This document shows positions 1 to 7,440 of a stretch of 25,712 nucleotides of DNA, piece after piece. This DNA comes from an uncultured Collinsella sp. Lineage in GTDB: Bacteria > Actinomycetota > Coriobacteriia > Coriobacteriales > Coriobacteriaceae. Under the pieces are notes generated by a model. That model made no database searches and was not told the DNA's origin. It was given only the letters and a program-made list of their open reading frames with translations. The position numbers were made by a program, and so were the translations under genes. The stretch lies in the NCBI GenBank assembly GCA_937969105.1, contig CALBUZ010000078.1, positions 1-25,712 on the forward strand. Direction: 5' to 3'. How positions within the stretch are numbered: the first letter of the stretch is position 1; the number at the start of each line of letters is the position of its first letter.

Positions 1-41
1 GGTGTTGTTGCTGCATAACGCATCAGGAGTTCGTTAAGCAC
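1..41 (-). CDS. Possible 5' end of a further gene in the DeoR operon (partial)
   Basis: An open frame starts at a GTG at 41-39, seven bases after the DeoR stop, and runs off the left edge. It reads V-L-N-E-L-L-M-R-Y-A-A-T-T-P. An in-frame ATG at 23-21 is an alternative start. There is no strong Shine-Dalgarno sequence, and only 14 codons are visible, so no product can be named. The short gap to the regulator gene is what suggests an operon partner; the frame may be open by chance. Confidence 0.25.
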   Translation of the reverse strand, partial: MLNELLMRYAATT

Positions 42-48
42 CTCATTA

Positions 49-789
49 TCAGGATAAGCGAAGAATACTGGTTCGATTGGCTGGCACCTCGCCCGCGGTA
101 ATAATCGTTGCGTCGCGGAAGTCCGCGAACTTGACGGGCGCCACCATGCCGAATTTGCTGGCGTCTGAGATTACGAAGCGTTTGGCGGTATGGCGCATCG
201 AGATACGCTTGACTTGCGCTTCCTCGATATCCGGTGTGGTGAGACCTTGCTCGGCGGCGATGCCATTGGAACCCCAAAAGCCGCAGTTGAAGTTATAGCG
301 GTCCAGGGTTGCCAAGGCGTCGGGACCGACGAGCGCCTCGGTCTCGGGCTTGAGCTCGCCGCCCAGCACCACGGTGCGCATGCCGCGCAGAGCGAGATGC
401 TGAGCATGGAGCACGGAATCAGTCACATAGGTGACACCCTCAAGGCGCGGAAGATGCTCGATGAGCCTAAGCGTCGTCGAACCTGAATCGATGTACACAA
501 AGCTCTCGGGCTCCACAAGCGCCGCCGCACGGGCGCAGATGCGCTCCTTGTCATCATTATGGAGATCGCTGCGCTCGTTGATCGTCAGGTCGCGCGTCAC
601 GTGCGCGCGCTCCAGACTTGTCGCACCTCCGTGCACCTTGGCGATACGGTGTGCTCGGTCGAGCGTCTGCAGGTCGCGCCGAATAGTAGACGCCGTCACG
701 CCCAGGGCCTCAGCAAGCTCCGGCACGGTAACCGAGCCGGCCTGCTGCACCATCGACACGATCTCGTTGAGCCTATCTTCCGCAAGCAT
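49..789 (-). CDS. DeoR-family transcriptional regulator
   Basis: This 246-residue protein has the DeoR two-domain layout. Residues 21-41 form the helix-turn-helix (ELAEALGVTASTIRRDL), followed by the family HGGA signature at 53-56. An effector domain follows, with a D-S-G-S-T-T phosphate-binding loop at 101-106. In this family that domain usually binds a phosphorylated sugar. The length is normal for the family (about 250). The ATG at 789-787 lies three bases after the stop of the upstream oxidoreductase, and its GGAGGAG ribosome site is inside the last codons of that gene, so the two are translationally coupled. The regulator probably controls its own operon through the repeat array at 1927-2054; that link is inference. 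The sugar effector cannot be read from the sequence. Confidence 0.93.
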   Translation of the reverse strand: MLAEDRLNEIVSMVQQAGSVTVPELAEALGVTASTIRRDLQTLDRAHRIAKVHGGATSLERAHVTRDLTINERSDLHNDDKERICARAAALVEPESFVYIDSGSTTLRLIEHLPRLEGVTYVTDSVLHAQHLALRGMRTVVLGGELKPETEALVGPDALATLDRYNFNCGFWGSNGIAAEQGLTTPDIEEAQVKRISMRHTAKRFVISDASKFGMVAPVKFADFRDATIITAGEVPANRTSILRLS

Positions 790-792
790 CGC

Positions 793-1872
793 TTACTCCT
801 CCTCGGGGTACACGACTCCCCAGTCGGCGCGGAGCTTGGTCATCAGCTCCATAACATCGGAAGCATAGCCCAGAAGCTCGCGCTTCGAATCATCGCCGGC
901 AACGGCCTTCTCCAGGTCGGCCATCTCGTAGCACAGTGCGTAGGCCTCGGTTCCGGCGTGGACCTCCTCACGGTGACCGTCTGCAGTCCACACGATGGTC
1001 GCATGGTCAGCACGCGGATATTCGTTGACCTCGATATAACACTTGTCGAAGCTGATAACCGAGCGCTTGGGCTGCTTGGAGTGGAGCGTAAGGCTCACGA
1101 CGCCCAGCTGCTGCTCGGCGTTACGGCAGACAATGCCACCTGCGACGTCAACGCCAGTCTCGCAGGTATTGCCCAGCGAAACGACCTCAGCGGGCTGGCT
1201 TGCCATAAAGAGGCGCATGACGGACAGGGCATACACGCCAATATCGAGCATGGCGCCGCCGGCAAGGCTGCGGTTGTAGAAGCGGTTGGTCAGGTCGCCG
1301 TACTCCTTATAGCTGCCAAAGTTGAGCTGGGCGAGGTTCATGCGGCCAAAGTCGCCCGCATCCATGCGACGGCGCAGCTCCTGATACAGCGGCATGTGGA
1401 GCACCGTGGTAGCATCCATAAGGACCACGTTGTGCTCGTCGGCGATGGTACGGGCCTCGTCGAGCTCGGCAGAGTTGAGGGTAATGGCCTTCTCGCAGAG
1501 CACGTGCTTGCCGGCGGCCAGCGCGGCACGCAGATAGGTGATATGCGTGTTGTGCGGCGTGGTGATATAGACGGCGTCGATATCCGGATCGGCATAGAGG
1601 TCCTCAACCGTTTCATAGACCTTCTCGATGCCATACTGCTCAGCAAAAGCCTGGGCCTTGGACAGCGTGCGGTTGGCGACGCCCGCAAGCTTGCGGCCGG
1701 CCAGCGCGAGGGACTGGGCCATTTGGTTGGCGATAACGCCACAACCGATCACAGCCCAGCGAAGCTCGGGAGCCGTAAAGATATCATCGGGGAATGGCTT
1801 ACCCTGGACCGAAGCGAACGCTGCCTTTGCGGCTGCCGCAGAGTCGAGTGGAGCCTGCTTGGAATCTGCCAT
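793..1872 (-). CDS. Gfo/Idh/MocA-family NAD(P)-dependent oxidoreductase
   Basis: The product is a 359-residue dehydrogenase of the glucose-fructose oxidoreductase / inositol dehydrogenase / MocA family. The N-terminal Rossmann fold shows the dinucleotide loop G-C-G-V-I-A at 43-48. The conserved C-E-K motif, carrying the catalytic lysine, is at 126-128, and the L-D-I-G motif of the substrate domain is near 209-212. I chose the ATG at 1872 because AGGAGG stands about six bases before it. Upstream in-frame starts at 1890 and 1941 lack such a site. About 30 residues precede the Rossmann fold, slightly more than usual. The gene shares an operon with a DeoR regulator, which suggests oxidation or reduction of a sugar or polyol. 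The exact substrate is unknown. Confidence 0.92.
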   Translation of the reverse strand: MADSKQAPLDSAAAAKAAFASVQGKPFPDDIFTAPELRWAVIGCGVIANQMAQSLALAGRKLAGVANRTLSKAQAFAEQYGIEKVYETVEDLYADPDIDAVYITTPHNTHITYLRAALAAGKHVLCEKAITLNSAELDEARTIADEHNVVLMDATTVLHMPLYQELRRRMDAGDFGRMNLAQLNFGSYKEYGDLTNRFYNRSLAGGAMLDIGVYALSVMRLFMASQPAEVVSLGNTCETGVDVAGGIVCRNAEQQLGVVSLTLHSKQPKRSVISFDKCYIEVNEYPRADHATIVWTADGHREEVHAGTEAYALCYEMADLEKAVAGDDSKRELLGYASDVMELMTKLRADWGVVYPEEE

Positions 1873-1926
1873 ATGTGCCTCCTGAGTCATCGGAAGTTCT
1901 TCATTTCCAACAGCCTTATATTCGCA

Positions 1927-2054
1927 CAAATGCGCGCGCATTTGCTTGTATTTGCGTGTTTATTTGTTAATCGGTCTTTATTTAGCCATATTTTACACAT
2001 TTTTACGCGGTAATACGCATTAACACGCAATGCTATGCGCGATAATGCGCATGC
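1927..2054. promoter_or_regulatory. 10-bp-phased operator-like repeat array upstream of the oxidoreductase-DeoR operon
   Basis: Four-base cores recur at exactly 10-bp steps: ACAC at 1995, ACGC at 2005, 2015 and 2025, ATGC at 2035 and 2045. The best unit is AACACGCAA at 2022-2030. Its exact reverse complement TTGCGTGTT lies at 1952-1960, with a related TTTGCTTGT at 1941-1949. The array ends in a perfect 18-bp palindrome, CAAATGCGCGCGCATTTG, at 1927-1944. The background is AT-rich, as expected for a promoter, and the array is 55-182 bases upstream of the oxidoreductase start. Spacing by one helical turn puts all units on one face of the DNA. That the neighbouring DeoR protein binds here is inference. 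Confidence 0.6.
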
Positions 2055-2125
2055 GAGGATCCTTGTAAAGGATAAAGAAGCGGAACACCAAAGCCCAAAA
2101 AGGCAGAGCAGGCTGTCTTACTCTT

Positions 2126-2206
2126 CCCCTCTAGGGGCATCAGGCATCAATGGACCGTCCCAAACTGCCGGGACTACTCATTTAAGTCTGTCCCCAATGA
2201 GTGGGG
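2126..2206. repeat. Cluster of short inverted repeats downstream of the ribosomal operon
   Basis: Three dyads follow one another: CCCCT/AGGGG at 2126-2137, GTCCC/GGGAC at 2157-2174, and ACTCATT/AATGAGT at 2176-2202. The last overlaps an alternative CCCC/GGGG hairpin at 2192-2206. They lie between the divergent 5' region of the oxidoreductase operon and the rplX terminator. No coding frame is convincing. They may be a REP-like intergenic repeat or extra 3' structure on the ribosomal transcript; I cannot tell which. Confidence 0.4.
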
Positions 2207-2210
2207 ATAG

Positions 2211-2246
2211 AAAAAGGCCCGGGTGCTGTGGGGCATCCGGGCCTTT
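2211..2246 (-). terminator. Intrinsic terminator of the rplC-rplX operon
   Basis: A 14-bp stem (2213-2226 with 2233-2246, one G-T wobble) closes a six-base loop. On the minus strand it is followed by a run of five T. It begins 26 bases after the rplX stop, so transcription of the ribosomal operon should end here. Confidence 0.9.
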
Positions 2247-2272
2247 GCTAGCAACTTGATGTTGCGGGCAGC

Positions 2273-2578
2273 TTAGAACTTGTGGCCGCACTTCTTGCAG
2301 ACGCGCAGCTTGTTCTTGCCGTCCTTCTCGTGACCGACGCGGGTAACCTTACCGCACTCGGGGCAGACGAGATTGACGTTGGAGGCATCGATGGGAGCCT
2401 CCTGCGAAACGATGCCGCCCTGCTGGTTGGCAGCGTTGGGCTTGACGGCCTTCTTGACGACCGAAACGCCCTCGACAACGACCTTGTTCTCGGCAGGGAG
2501 AGCACGCAGGATAACGCCCTGCTTGCCGCGATCCTTACCAGAGAGAACCTGGACCTTATCGCCCTTCTTGATATACAT
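2273..2578 (-). CDS. rplX: 50S ribosomal protein L24
   Basis: L24 is a primary-binding protein that starts assembly of the large subunit. The 101 residues begin with the KOW-type segment (K-K-G-D-K-V-Q-V, then S-G-K-D-R-G-K-Q-G). The C-terminal half carries a four-cysteine zinc ribbon, C72/C75 and C94/C97, a variant found in part of the L24 family. The start is supported by AGGGGAG upstream. The gene sits 13 bases after rplN and is the last gene of the operon. A terminator follows at once, where rplE would be expected in most bacteria. Confidence 0.97.
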   Translation of the reverse strand: MYIKKGDKVQVLSGKDRGKQGVILRALPAENKVVVEGVSVVKKAVKPNAANQQGGIVSQEAPIDASNVNLVCPECGKVTRVGHEKDGKNKLRVCKKCGHKF

Positions 2579-2591
2579 ATATCTCCCCTAA

Positions 2592-2960
2592 CTACAGGGT
2601 CTCGGGAGCGAGCGAGACGATCTTCATGTACTTCTTGTCACGAAGCTCGCGAGCGACGGGCCCGAAGATACGGGTGCCGACGGGCGAACCATCGTTGTTG
2701 ATGACAACGCAGGCGTTCTCATCAAAGCGAATGTAGGAGCCATCCTTGCGGCGGATCTCCTTAACGGTGCGAACGACGACGCAACGGACAACGTCCTTTT
2801 TCTTGACGTTGGCGCCAGGGGTAGCCTCCTGGACAGCACCGATGAACACATCGCCGATGCCTGCATAACGACGCTTGGAACCGCCAAGCACCTTGATGCA
2901 GCGAATCTTGCGAGCGCCGGAGTTGTCGGCGACGTTCAGCATGGTTTGCATCTGAATCAT
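2592..2960 (-). CDS. rplN: 50S ribosomal protein L14
   Basis: L14 sits at the subunit interface of the 50S particle and contacts 16S rRNA. The 122-residue length is exactly typical. The N-terminus M-I-Q-M-Q-T, the L-N-V-A-D-N-S-G-A motif and the [12 protein letters not shown] segment near the C-terminus are diagnostic. The ATG start gives the canonical N-terminus and has GGAGGA just upstream. An unusually long gap of 118 bases separates it from rpsQ; in most bacteria this junction, the S10/spc boundary, is where a new operon may start. Confidence 0.98.
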   Translation of the reverse strand: MIQMQTMLNVADNSGARKIRCIKVLGGSKRRYAGIGDVFIGAVQEATPGANVKKKDVVRCVVVRTVKEIRRKDGSYIRFDENACVVINNDGSPVGTRIFGPVARELRDKKYMKIVSLAPETL

Positions 2961-3020
2961 GGTAGATGTTCCTCCGAACTAAGAACCGAAGAGAGGTGCG
3001 CAGCCTTTATACGGCCCGTG

Positions 3021-3039
3021 GTATGCAAGCCAGGCATAC
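3021..3039. promoter_or_regulatory. Hairpin in the 118-base rpsQ-rplN gap
   Basis: GTATGC at 3021-3026 pairs with GCATAC at 3034-3039 around a seven-base loop. On the minus strand a TATAAA stretch follows at 3011-3006, but no good -35 box stands before it. The gap is long for a ribosomal operon. It may hold a secondary promoter or a control structure for rplN-rplX; both are guesses. Confidence 0.35.
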
Positions 3040-3078
3040 GCACATCTTCGGAAACGTACAAGTCGTAAGAGCGACTGC

Positions 3079-3339
3079 TTATTTAGCGCGCTCGACGACC
3101 TCGATGAGGCGCCAACGCTTCATCTTGGACATAGGACGGGTCTCCATAACGCGGACGGTATCGCCCACGCCAGCCGTGCACTCCTCGTCGTGAGCGTGCA
3201 GCTTCTTGGAGCTGGTCATCATCTTGCCGTACTTGGGGTGACGCTTGCGCTCGGTGATGGTGACGACAATGGTCTTGGCACCGGAGACGGAGGTAACGAC
3301 ACCCGTACGGACCTTACGCGAGTTACGCGAATCAGTCAT
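3079..3339 (-). CDS. rpsQ: 30S ribosomal protein S17
   Basis: S17 is a primary 16S rRNA-binding protein of the 30S subunit with an OB fold. The 86 residues show the family landmarks R-T-G-V-V-T-S-V near 12-18, the K-T-I-V-V-T-I strand, and the E-T-R-P-M-S-K-M-K-R-W-R segment near the C-terminus. The length is typical (80-90). It follows rpmC by 16 bases, with a GGAGA ribosome site in the junction, and belongs to the same transcript. Confidence 0.97.
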   Translation of the reverse strand: MTDSRNSRKVRTGVVTSVSGAKTIVVTITERKRHPKYGKMMTSSKKLHAHDEECTAGVGDTVRVMETRPMSKMKRWRLIEVVERAK

Positions 3340-3355
3340 GTTCTCTCCTTAGGTC

Positions 3356-3571
3356 CTACTCGGCGACAGCGGACTTCTCCGCTGCGATCTCGCGGGCGCG
3401 CTGCTCCGTGAGGACGCGAGCGATGTCCTTCTTCACGGTGTTGACGCGAGCGGTGTTGTCCAGCTGGCTGGTGGCCATCTGGAAACGAAGGTTAAAGAGC
3501 TCGGCGCGCATTTCCTTCAGCTTCTCAACGAGCTGAGCGTCCGAGAGCTCACGAATCTCTGCGGGCTTCAT
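3356..3571 (-). CDS. rpmC: 50S ribosomal protein L29
   Basis: L29 lies near the exit of the nascent peptide tunnel and helps form the docking site for trigger factor and SRP. The 71 residues form the usual helical hairpin, with E-L-F-N-L-R-F-Q as the family core at 25-32. A short acidic, alanine-rich tail ends the protein. The ATG at 3571 overlaps the rplP stop by one base (TAATG), a sign of translational coupling. Confidence 0.97.
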   Translation of the reverse strand: MKPAEIRELSDAQLVEKLKEMRAELFNLRFQMATSQLDNTARVNTVKKDIARVLTEQRAREIAAEKSAVAE

Positions 3572-4074
3572 TAGTTCTCCTCCTTGGCGGCGGCGGCGTC
3601 CTCAGCAGCCCACTTGGCCTCGAGAGCGGCCTCCTCAGCCATCTCCTTCTCGATGCGCTTCTCAGCGTTCTTGGCAGCAACAATCTTGGTCTTGATGGGA
3701 AGCTTGTGCTGTGCAAGACGCAGAGCCTCGCGAGCGACCTCCTCGGGCACGCCCTTGACCTCGAACATGATGCGGCCGGGCTTGACGACGGCCACCCACT
3801 CCTCGGGGTTACCCTTACCAGAACCCATGCGAGTCTCGGCAGGCTTCTTGGTGATGGGCTTATCGGGGAAGATCGTGATGTAGACACGACCGCCACGCTT
3901 CATGTAGCGGGTCATGGCAATACGAGCGGCCTCGATCTGACGGTTGGTGATCCAATGGGCCTCGAGAGCCTGGATACCAAACTCGCCGAAATGCAGCTCG
4001 GTATTACCCTTGGCCTGGCCCTTCATGGAGCCACGCTGCACCTTGCGGTGAAGAATACGCTTAGGGGCAAGCAC
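3571..4074 (-). CDS. rplP: 50S ribosomal protein L16 with a C-terminal extension
   Basis: L16 organises the A-site tRNA region of the 50S subunit. Residues 1-133 match the family closely: M-L-A-P-K-R at the start, [11 protein letters not shown] near 41-51, F-P-D-K-P near 69-73, and [11 protein letters not shown] at 78-88. Family members usually end at about 137-140 residues. This one runs to 167 with a lysine/glutamate/alanine-rich tail (about 134-167) that is likely one charged helix. It starts with GTG at 4074-4072, sharing one base with the rpsC stop (TAGTG), so it is translationally coupled to S3. Confidence 0.97.
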   Translation of the reverse strand: MLAPKRILHRKVQRGSMKGQAKGNTELHFGEFGIQALEAHWITNRQIEAARIAMTRYMKRGGRVYITIFPDKPITKKPAETRMGSGKGNPEEWVAVVKPGRIMFEVKGVPEEVAREALRLAQHKLPIKTKIVAAKNAEKRIEKEMAEEAALEAKWAAEDAAAAKEEN

Positions 4075-4784
4075 TACTGACCCCTCCTCTCGGAGTTACG
4101 ACGACGAGGACGGGAAGAGCCCTCGAGTGCAGGGTTGGGAACAGGCTGGCCCGGGAGCTTCTCGCCCAGGTAGATCCAGACCTTCACGCCGCAAGCGCCC
4201 ATGGTGGTGCTGGCGACAGCCGTGCCGTAGTCGATCTTGGCACGGAGGGTGTGCAGAGGCACGCGACCCTCGCGGTACCACTCACGACGGCCCATCTCGG
4301 CACCGCCGAGACGACCGGAGCACTGGATACGGATGCCCTTAGCGCCGGCCTTGCGGGCGGACTGGACAGCCTTGCGCATAGCGCGACGGAAGGCAACGCG
4401 GCCCTCGAGCTGCTCGGCGATAGACTGAGCAACGAGGTTGGCGTCGAGCTCGGGGCGCTTGATCTCGACAACGTCGACGGAGAGCTGGCCCTTGGAGACG
4501 CCAGCGACCTTCTCGAGCTCGGTGCGGAGGGTATCGATCTCGGCACCCTTCTTACCGATGACAACGCCGGGGCGAGCGGTGAGGATGATGACCTTCACCT
4601 TGTCGCCAGCGCGCTCGATCTCGACGCGGGAGACAGCTGCGCGGGAAAGACGCTTCTCGAGGTACTTGCGGATCTCGAGATCGTTACCGAGGGTCTTAGC
4701 GTAATCCTTCTCTGCGAACCAGCGGGAGCGCCAGTTCTCGGTGATGCCAAGACGGAAGCCGGTGGGGTAGACTTTCTGACCCAT
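4074..4784 (-). CDS. rpsC: 30S ribosomal protein S3
   Basis: S3 forms part of the mRNA entry tunnel of the 30S subunit. The 236 residues begin with the canonical [13 protein letters not shown]. The type II KH domain carries its G-K-K-G loop at 77-80. The C-terminal domain has G-R-L-G-G-A-E-M and the [12 protein letters not shown] segment. The protein ends in a short arginine-rich tail. It lies six bases after rplV and is coupled to rplP. Confidence 0.98.
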   Translation of the reverse strand: MGQKVYPTGFRLGITENWRSRWFAEKDYAKTLGNDLEIRKYLEKRLSRAAVSRVEIERAGDKVKVIILTARPGVVIGKKGAEIDTLRTELEKVAGVSKGQLSVDVVEIKRPELDANLVAQSIAEQLEGRVAFRRAMRKAVQSARKAGAKGIRIQCSGRLGGAEMGRREWYREGRVPLHTLRAKIDYGTAVASTTMGACGVKVWIYLGEKLPGQPVPNPALEGSSRPRRRNSERRGQ

Positions 4785-4790
4785 ACAGCT

Positions 4791-5162
4791 TTACGCCTCC
4801 TTTCGAGGAGCAACGACGACGGTGATGTGGGAAGTACGCTTCAGAATGCGAGAAGCGGAACCCTTGGCGCGGGGACGGATGCGCTTAAGCGTCGGACCCT
4901 CGTCAACATAGGCAGCGGCGACAACCAGGTTGTCAGCACGCAGACCGTTGTTGTTCTCGGCGTTCGCAACGGCGGAACGGAGAACCTTCTCGACATCCAC
5001 GGCGACGGCGCGGTCGCAGAAGTGGAGGATGTCGAAGGCCTGAGCGACAGGCTTGCGGCGGATCAGATCGACCACCAGGCGGGCCTTGCTGGGGGAAACA
5101 CGCACGTACTTAGCGACGGCGCGAACCTCGGTGGCCTCAGTTTCAATAGACTTAGTTGCCAT
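4791..5162 (-). CDS. rplV: 50S ribosomal protein L22
   Basis: L22 lines the peptide exit tunnel with its long beta hairpin. The 123 residues include the family motifs [11 protein letters not shown] near 20-30 and A-N-A-E-N-N near 65-70. The hairpin segment around residues 85-110 ends with H-I-T-V-V-V. An N-terminal stretch of about 13 residues precedes the conserved core, a little longer than in E. coli. It lies 14 bases after rpsS. Confidence 0.97.
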   Translation of the reverse strand: MATKSIETEATEVRAVAKYVRVSPSKARLVVDLIRRKPVAQAFDILHFCDRAVAVDVEKVLRSAVANAENNNGLRADNLVVAAAYVDEGPTLKRIRPRAKGSASRILKRTSHITVVVAPRKEA

Positions 5163-5176
5163 TTACGGTTAACCCC

Positions 5177-5437
5177 CTATTTGGCCTTGTGGCCACGGAA
5201 CGTACGAGTCGGCGCGAACTCGCCGAGCTTGTGACCAACCATGGACTCGGTAACATACACGGGCACATGCTTGCGGCCGTCGTGGACGGCGATGGTGTGA
5301 CCAACCATCTCGGGGAAGATGGTGGACGCGCGAGACCAGGTCTTCACGACGTCCTTCTTGCCAGCCTCGTTCATCGCGGTGATACGCGAGAGAAGGCGAG
5401 TCTCCACGAACGGGCCCTTTTTGAGACTTCTGCTCAT
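5177..5437 (-). CDS. rpsS: 30S ribosomal protein S19
   Basis: S19 forms a complex with S13 in the 30S head and touches the A and P sites. The 86 residues begin with the typical [11 protein letters not shown]. They contain the signature [11 protein letters not shown] and [11 protein letters not shown] near the C-terminus. The length is within the usual range. The gene stands 32 bases after rplB, with AGGAGAAAG before the start. Confidence 0.97.
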   Translation of the reverse strand: MSRSLKKGPFVETRLLSRITAMNEAGKKDVVKTWSRASTIFPEMVGHTIAVHDGRKHVPVYVTESMVGHKLGEFAPTRTFRGHKAK

Positions 5438-5469
5438 AAGTGCTTTCTCCTAAAACTCGGTATCCGAAA

Positions 5470-6300
5470 TTACTTCTTACGGCGACGAATGATGTGCTGG
5501 TTCGAGACCTTCTTCTTCTTGCGCGTACGAAGGCCCTTCGTCGGCTTACCCCAGGGGGTAACAGAGGGACGACCAGAGGTGTGGTTCTTGCCCTCGCCAC
5601 CGCCGTGCGGGTGGTCGACAGGGTTCATGACGGTACCGCGGACGGTCGGGCGCACGTTCATGTGACGCTTACGGCCGGCCTTGCCGATGACGATGTTGGA
5701 GTGATCGGCGTTGCCGACCTCACCGACGGTGGCGCGGCAGGTAACGAGGATGCGGCGCATCTCGGAGGAAGGCATACGGACGATGGCGTACTTGCCCTCC
5801 TTACCCATCAGCTGGCAGGAGTTACCGGCGGAACGGGCGATAGCGGCGCCCTTGCCCGGCTGGAACTCGACGGCGTGGATGAGCGTACCGACGGGGATGT
5901 CGGCGAGGGGCAGAGCGTTGCCCGGCTTGATGTCGGCGTCAGAACCGGACATGATGGTCTGACCGACCTCGAGGCCCTTGGGGGCCAGAATGTAGCGCTT
6001 CTCACCGTCAGCGTAGTGCAGCAGAGCGATGCGAGCGGAACGGTTCGGATCGTACTCAATCGTGGCAACCTTGGCGGGCACGCCGTCCTTGTTGCGCTTG
6101 AAGTCGATCACGCGGTAACGACGCTTCACGCCGCCGCCCTGGTGGCGGGTGGTGATGCGGCCGTTGTTGTTACGACCGGCCTTCTTGGGCAGGGGCTCGA
6201 GAAGAGACTTCTCGGGCTTGGTGCAGGTGATCTCGGAGAAGTCGGAGATCGTCTGCCAACGCCTACCAGCGGAGGTCGGCTTAAGGTGCTTTACAGCCAT
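5470..6300 (-). CDS. rplB: 50S ribosomal protein L2
   Basis: L2 is a core 23S rRNA-binding protein needed for subunit joining and peptidyl transfer. I use the ATG at 6300, which gives 276 residues and the canonical [10 protein letters not shown] start. An AAGGGA ribosome site lies in front. A longer in-frame start at 6375 would add 25 unconserved residues and is rejected. The near-universal histidine is H230, in D-H-P-H-G-G-G-E-G at 229-237. The gene is preceded by an unusually long 179-base non-coding gap after rplW, which holds a strong hairpin. Confidence 0.97.
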   Translation of the reverse strand: MAVKHLKPTSAGRRWQTISDFSEITCTKPEKSLLEPLPKKAGRNNNGRITTRHQGGGVKRRYRVIDFKRNKDGVPAKVATIEYDPNRSARIALLHYADGEKRYILAPKGLEVGQTIMSGSDADIKPGNALPLADIPVGTLIHAVEFQPGKGAAIARSAGNSCQLMGKEGKYAIVRMPSSEMRRILVTCRATVGEVGNADHSNIVIGKAGRKRHMNVRPTVRGTVMNPVDHPHGGGEGKNHTSGRPSVTPWGKPTKGLRTRKKKKVSNQHIIRRRKK

Positions 6301-6379
6301 TACAATCCCTTTCAATAGGAATCCGTTAGCCATCGCAGACAGGGATTCGAGGTTCTGCCTCGGGTGCGATGACACCGGA

Positions 6380-6404
6380 CGTATACACGGTTCCGGGCGT
6401 GTCC
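6380..6404 (-). promoter_or_regulatory. Copy of a motif shared by ribosomal operon upstream regions (rplB copy)
   Basis: The 25 bases at 6380-6404 match 8245-8269 (upstream of rplC) at 21 positions. The shared parts are GTATACACGG and CGGGCGT, followed by TCC after one variable base. A 19-base part also matches 25530-25548 upstream of rpsL. On the minus strand it reads roughly GGAYACGCCCG-NNN-CCGTGTATAC. Its function is unknown. Confidence 0.45.
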
Positions 6405-6425
6405 ATTTTATACGCCCAAAACCTT

Positions 6426-6461
6426 GAGCTCTCGCCTCCCCTATTTGGGAGGCATGAGCTC
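6426..6461. promoter_or_regulatory. Stem-loop in the rplW-rplB intergenic region
   Basis: GCCTCCC at 6434-6440 pairs with GGGAGGC at 6447-6453 around a six-base loop. An outer GAGCTC/GAGCTC pair (6426-6431, 6456-6461) extends it across a two-base internal loop. No proper T-run follows on the minus strand, so it is not a standard terminator. It could mark RNA processing, attenuation or r-protein feedback within the operon. Confidence 0.5.
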
Positions 6462-6479
6462 ACTCAACAGCAGCGAGTC

Positions 6480-6767
6480 TTAGGCCTGGTTGCCAAAGAC
6501 CTCGATGGTGTCGCCCTCGGCCAGCGTGACGATGGCCTTCTTCCAAGAACGGGTCTTGCCGGCGACATAGCGCACGCGCTTGGTCTTGGGCTTGACCGTC
6601 AGGGTGTTCACGCGAACGACCTTGACGCCGAAGATCTCCTCGACAGCGTCCTTGATCTGATACTTGTTAGCATCCTTGGCGACCTCGAACGTGTACTTGT
6701 TCTGCTCCATGCCGGAGAAGGAACGCTCGGACACGATCGGACGGATGATGATCTCGTGGGCGGTCAT
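6480..6767 (-). CDS. rplW: 50S ribosomal protein L23
   Basis: L23 sits at the tunnel exit and docks trigger factor and SRP. The 95 residues open with the family pattern I-I-I-R-P-I-V-S-E-R-S near 6-16. They continue with Y-T-F-E-V and a basic loop, K-P-K-T-K-R-V-R, around 58-66. The start directly abuts the rplD stop. A 179-base gap to rplB follows, while this junction is usually short. Confidence 0.96.
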   Translation of the reverse strand: MTAHEIIIRPIVSERSFSGMEQNKYTFEVAKDANKYQIKDAVEEIFGVKVVRVNTLTVKPKTKRVRYVAGKTRSWKKAIVTLAEGDTIEVFGNQA

Positions 6768-7394
6768 TTATGCAAGCACCTCCCCGAAGTGAGCGGCGAT
6801 GTCGGCGGGCATCAGCACGGCGTTGTTGTTGACGAGATCGTAGGTGTTGGCCTCGTCGGCAGTGATGATGAACGTCTTGGGAATGTTGCGGAACGACAGG
6901 TAGGCGTTGACGTCCTCATCGCGAACGATGATGGTCAGACGCTTGCCCTCAAGGCCGAGAGCCTTGAGCATGGCGACGGCAGCCTTGGTGGAAGGCTTCT
7001 CGAAGCCGTAGTCGTCGACGAGCACGAGCTCGCCATCGGCCAGCTTGGCGGACAGCGCGGAGCGCATAGCCAGCTTGACCTCCTTGTTGTTCATACGCTT
7101 AGCGTAGGAACGGGGCTTGGGGGCGAAGACAACGCCACCGTGACGCCACTGGGCAGCACGGATGGAACCCTGGCGGGCACGGCCGGTGCCCTTCTGACGC
7201 CAAGGCTTCTTGCCGCCACCGGAAACCTCAGAGCGGCCCTTAGCGGACTGGGTGCCCTGACGCCAAGAGGCCATCTGGCACTTGACGATGTGGTGCATAA
7301 CGTGGATGTTCGGCTCGATGCCGTACACCTCAGCGGCGAGCTCGGCCTCGGCGACCTTCTTGCCCTCGCTGTTCTTTACTTCAAACTTTGCCAT
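6768..7394 (-). CDS. rplD: 50S ribosomal protein L4
   Basis: L4 binds 23S rRNA and its long internal loop lines the exit tunnel. In E. coli it also represses its own operon. The 208 residues include the loop motif G-T-G-R-A-R-Q-G-S at 69-77, W-R-H-G-G near 83-87, and P-R-S-Y near 94-97. The length is typical (about 205). An AAGGAGA ribosome site precedes the ATG. The gene follows rplC by 46 bases. Confidence 0.97.
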   Translation of the reverse strand: MAKFEVKNSEGKKVAEAELAAEVYGIEPNIHVMHHIVKCQMASWRQGTQSAKGRSEVSGGGKKPWRQKGTGRARQGSIRAAQWRHGGVVFAPKPRSYAKRMNNKEVKLAMRSALSAKLADGELVLVDDYGFEKPSTKAAVAMLKALGLEGKRLTIIVRDEDVNAYLSFRNIPKTFIITADEANTYDLVNNNAVLMPADIAAHFGEVLA

Positions 7395-7440
7395 TTAAGT
7401 GTTCTCCTTGGTATGACGCTGGGCTAAATGGGCTGGGCCC

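Noticed and set aside
559..2013. A 484-codon plus-strand open frame opposite the DeoR and oxidoreductase genes
   Set aside because: It covers two real minus-strand genes and has no conserved motif.
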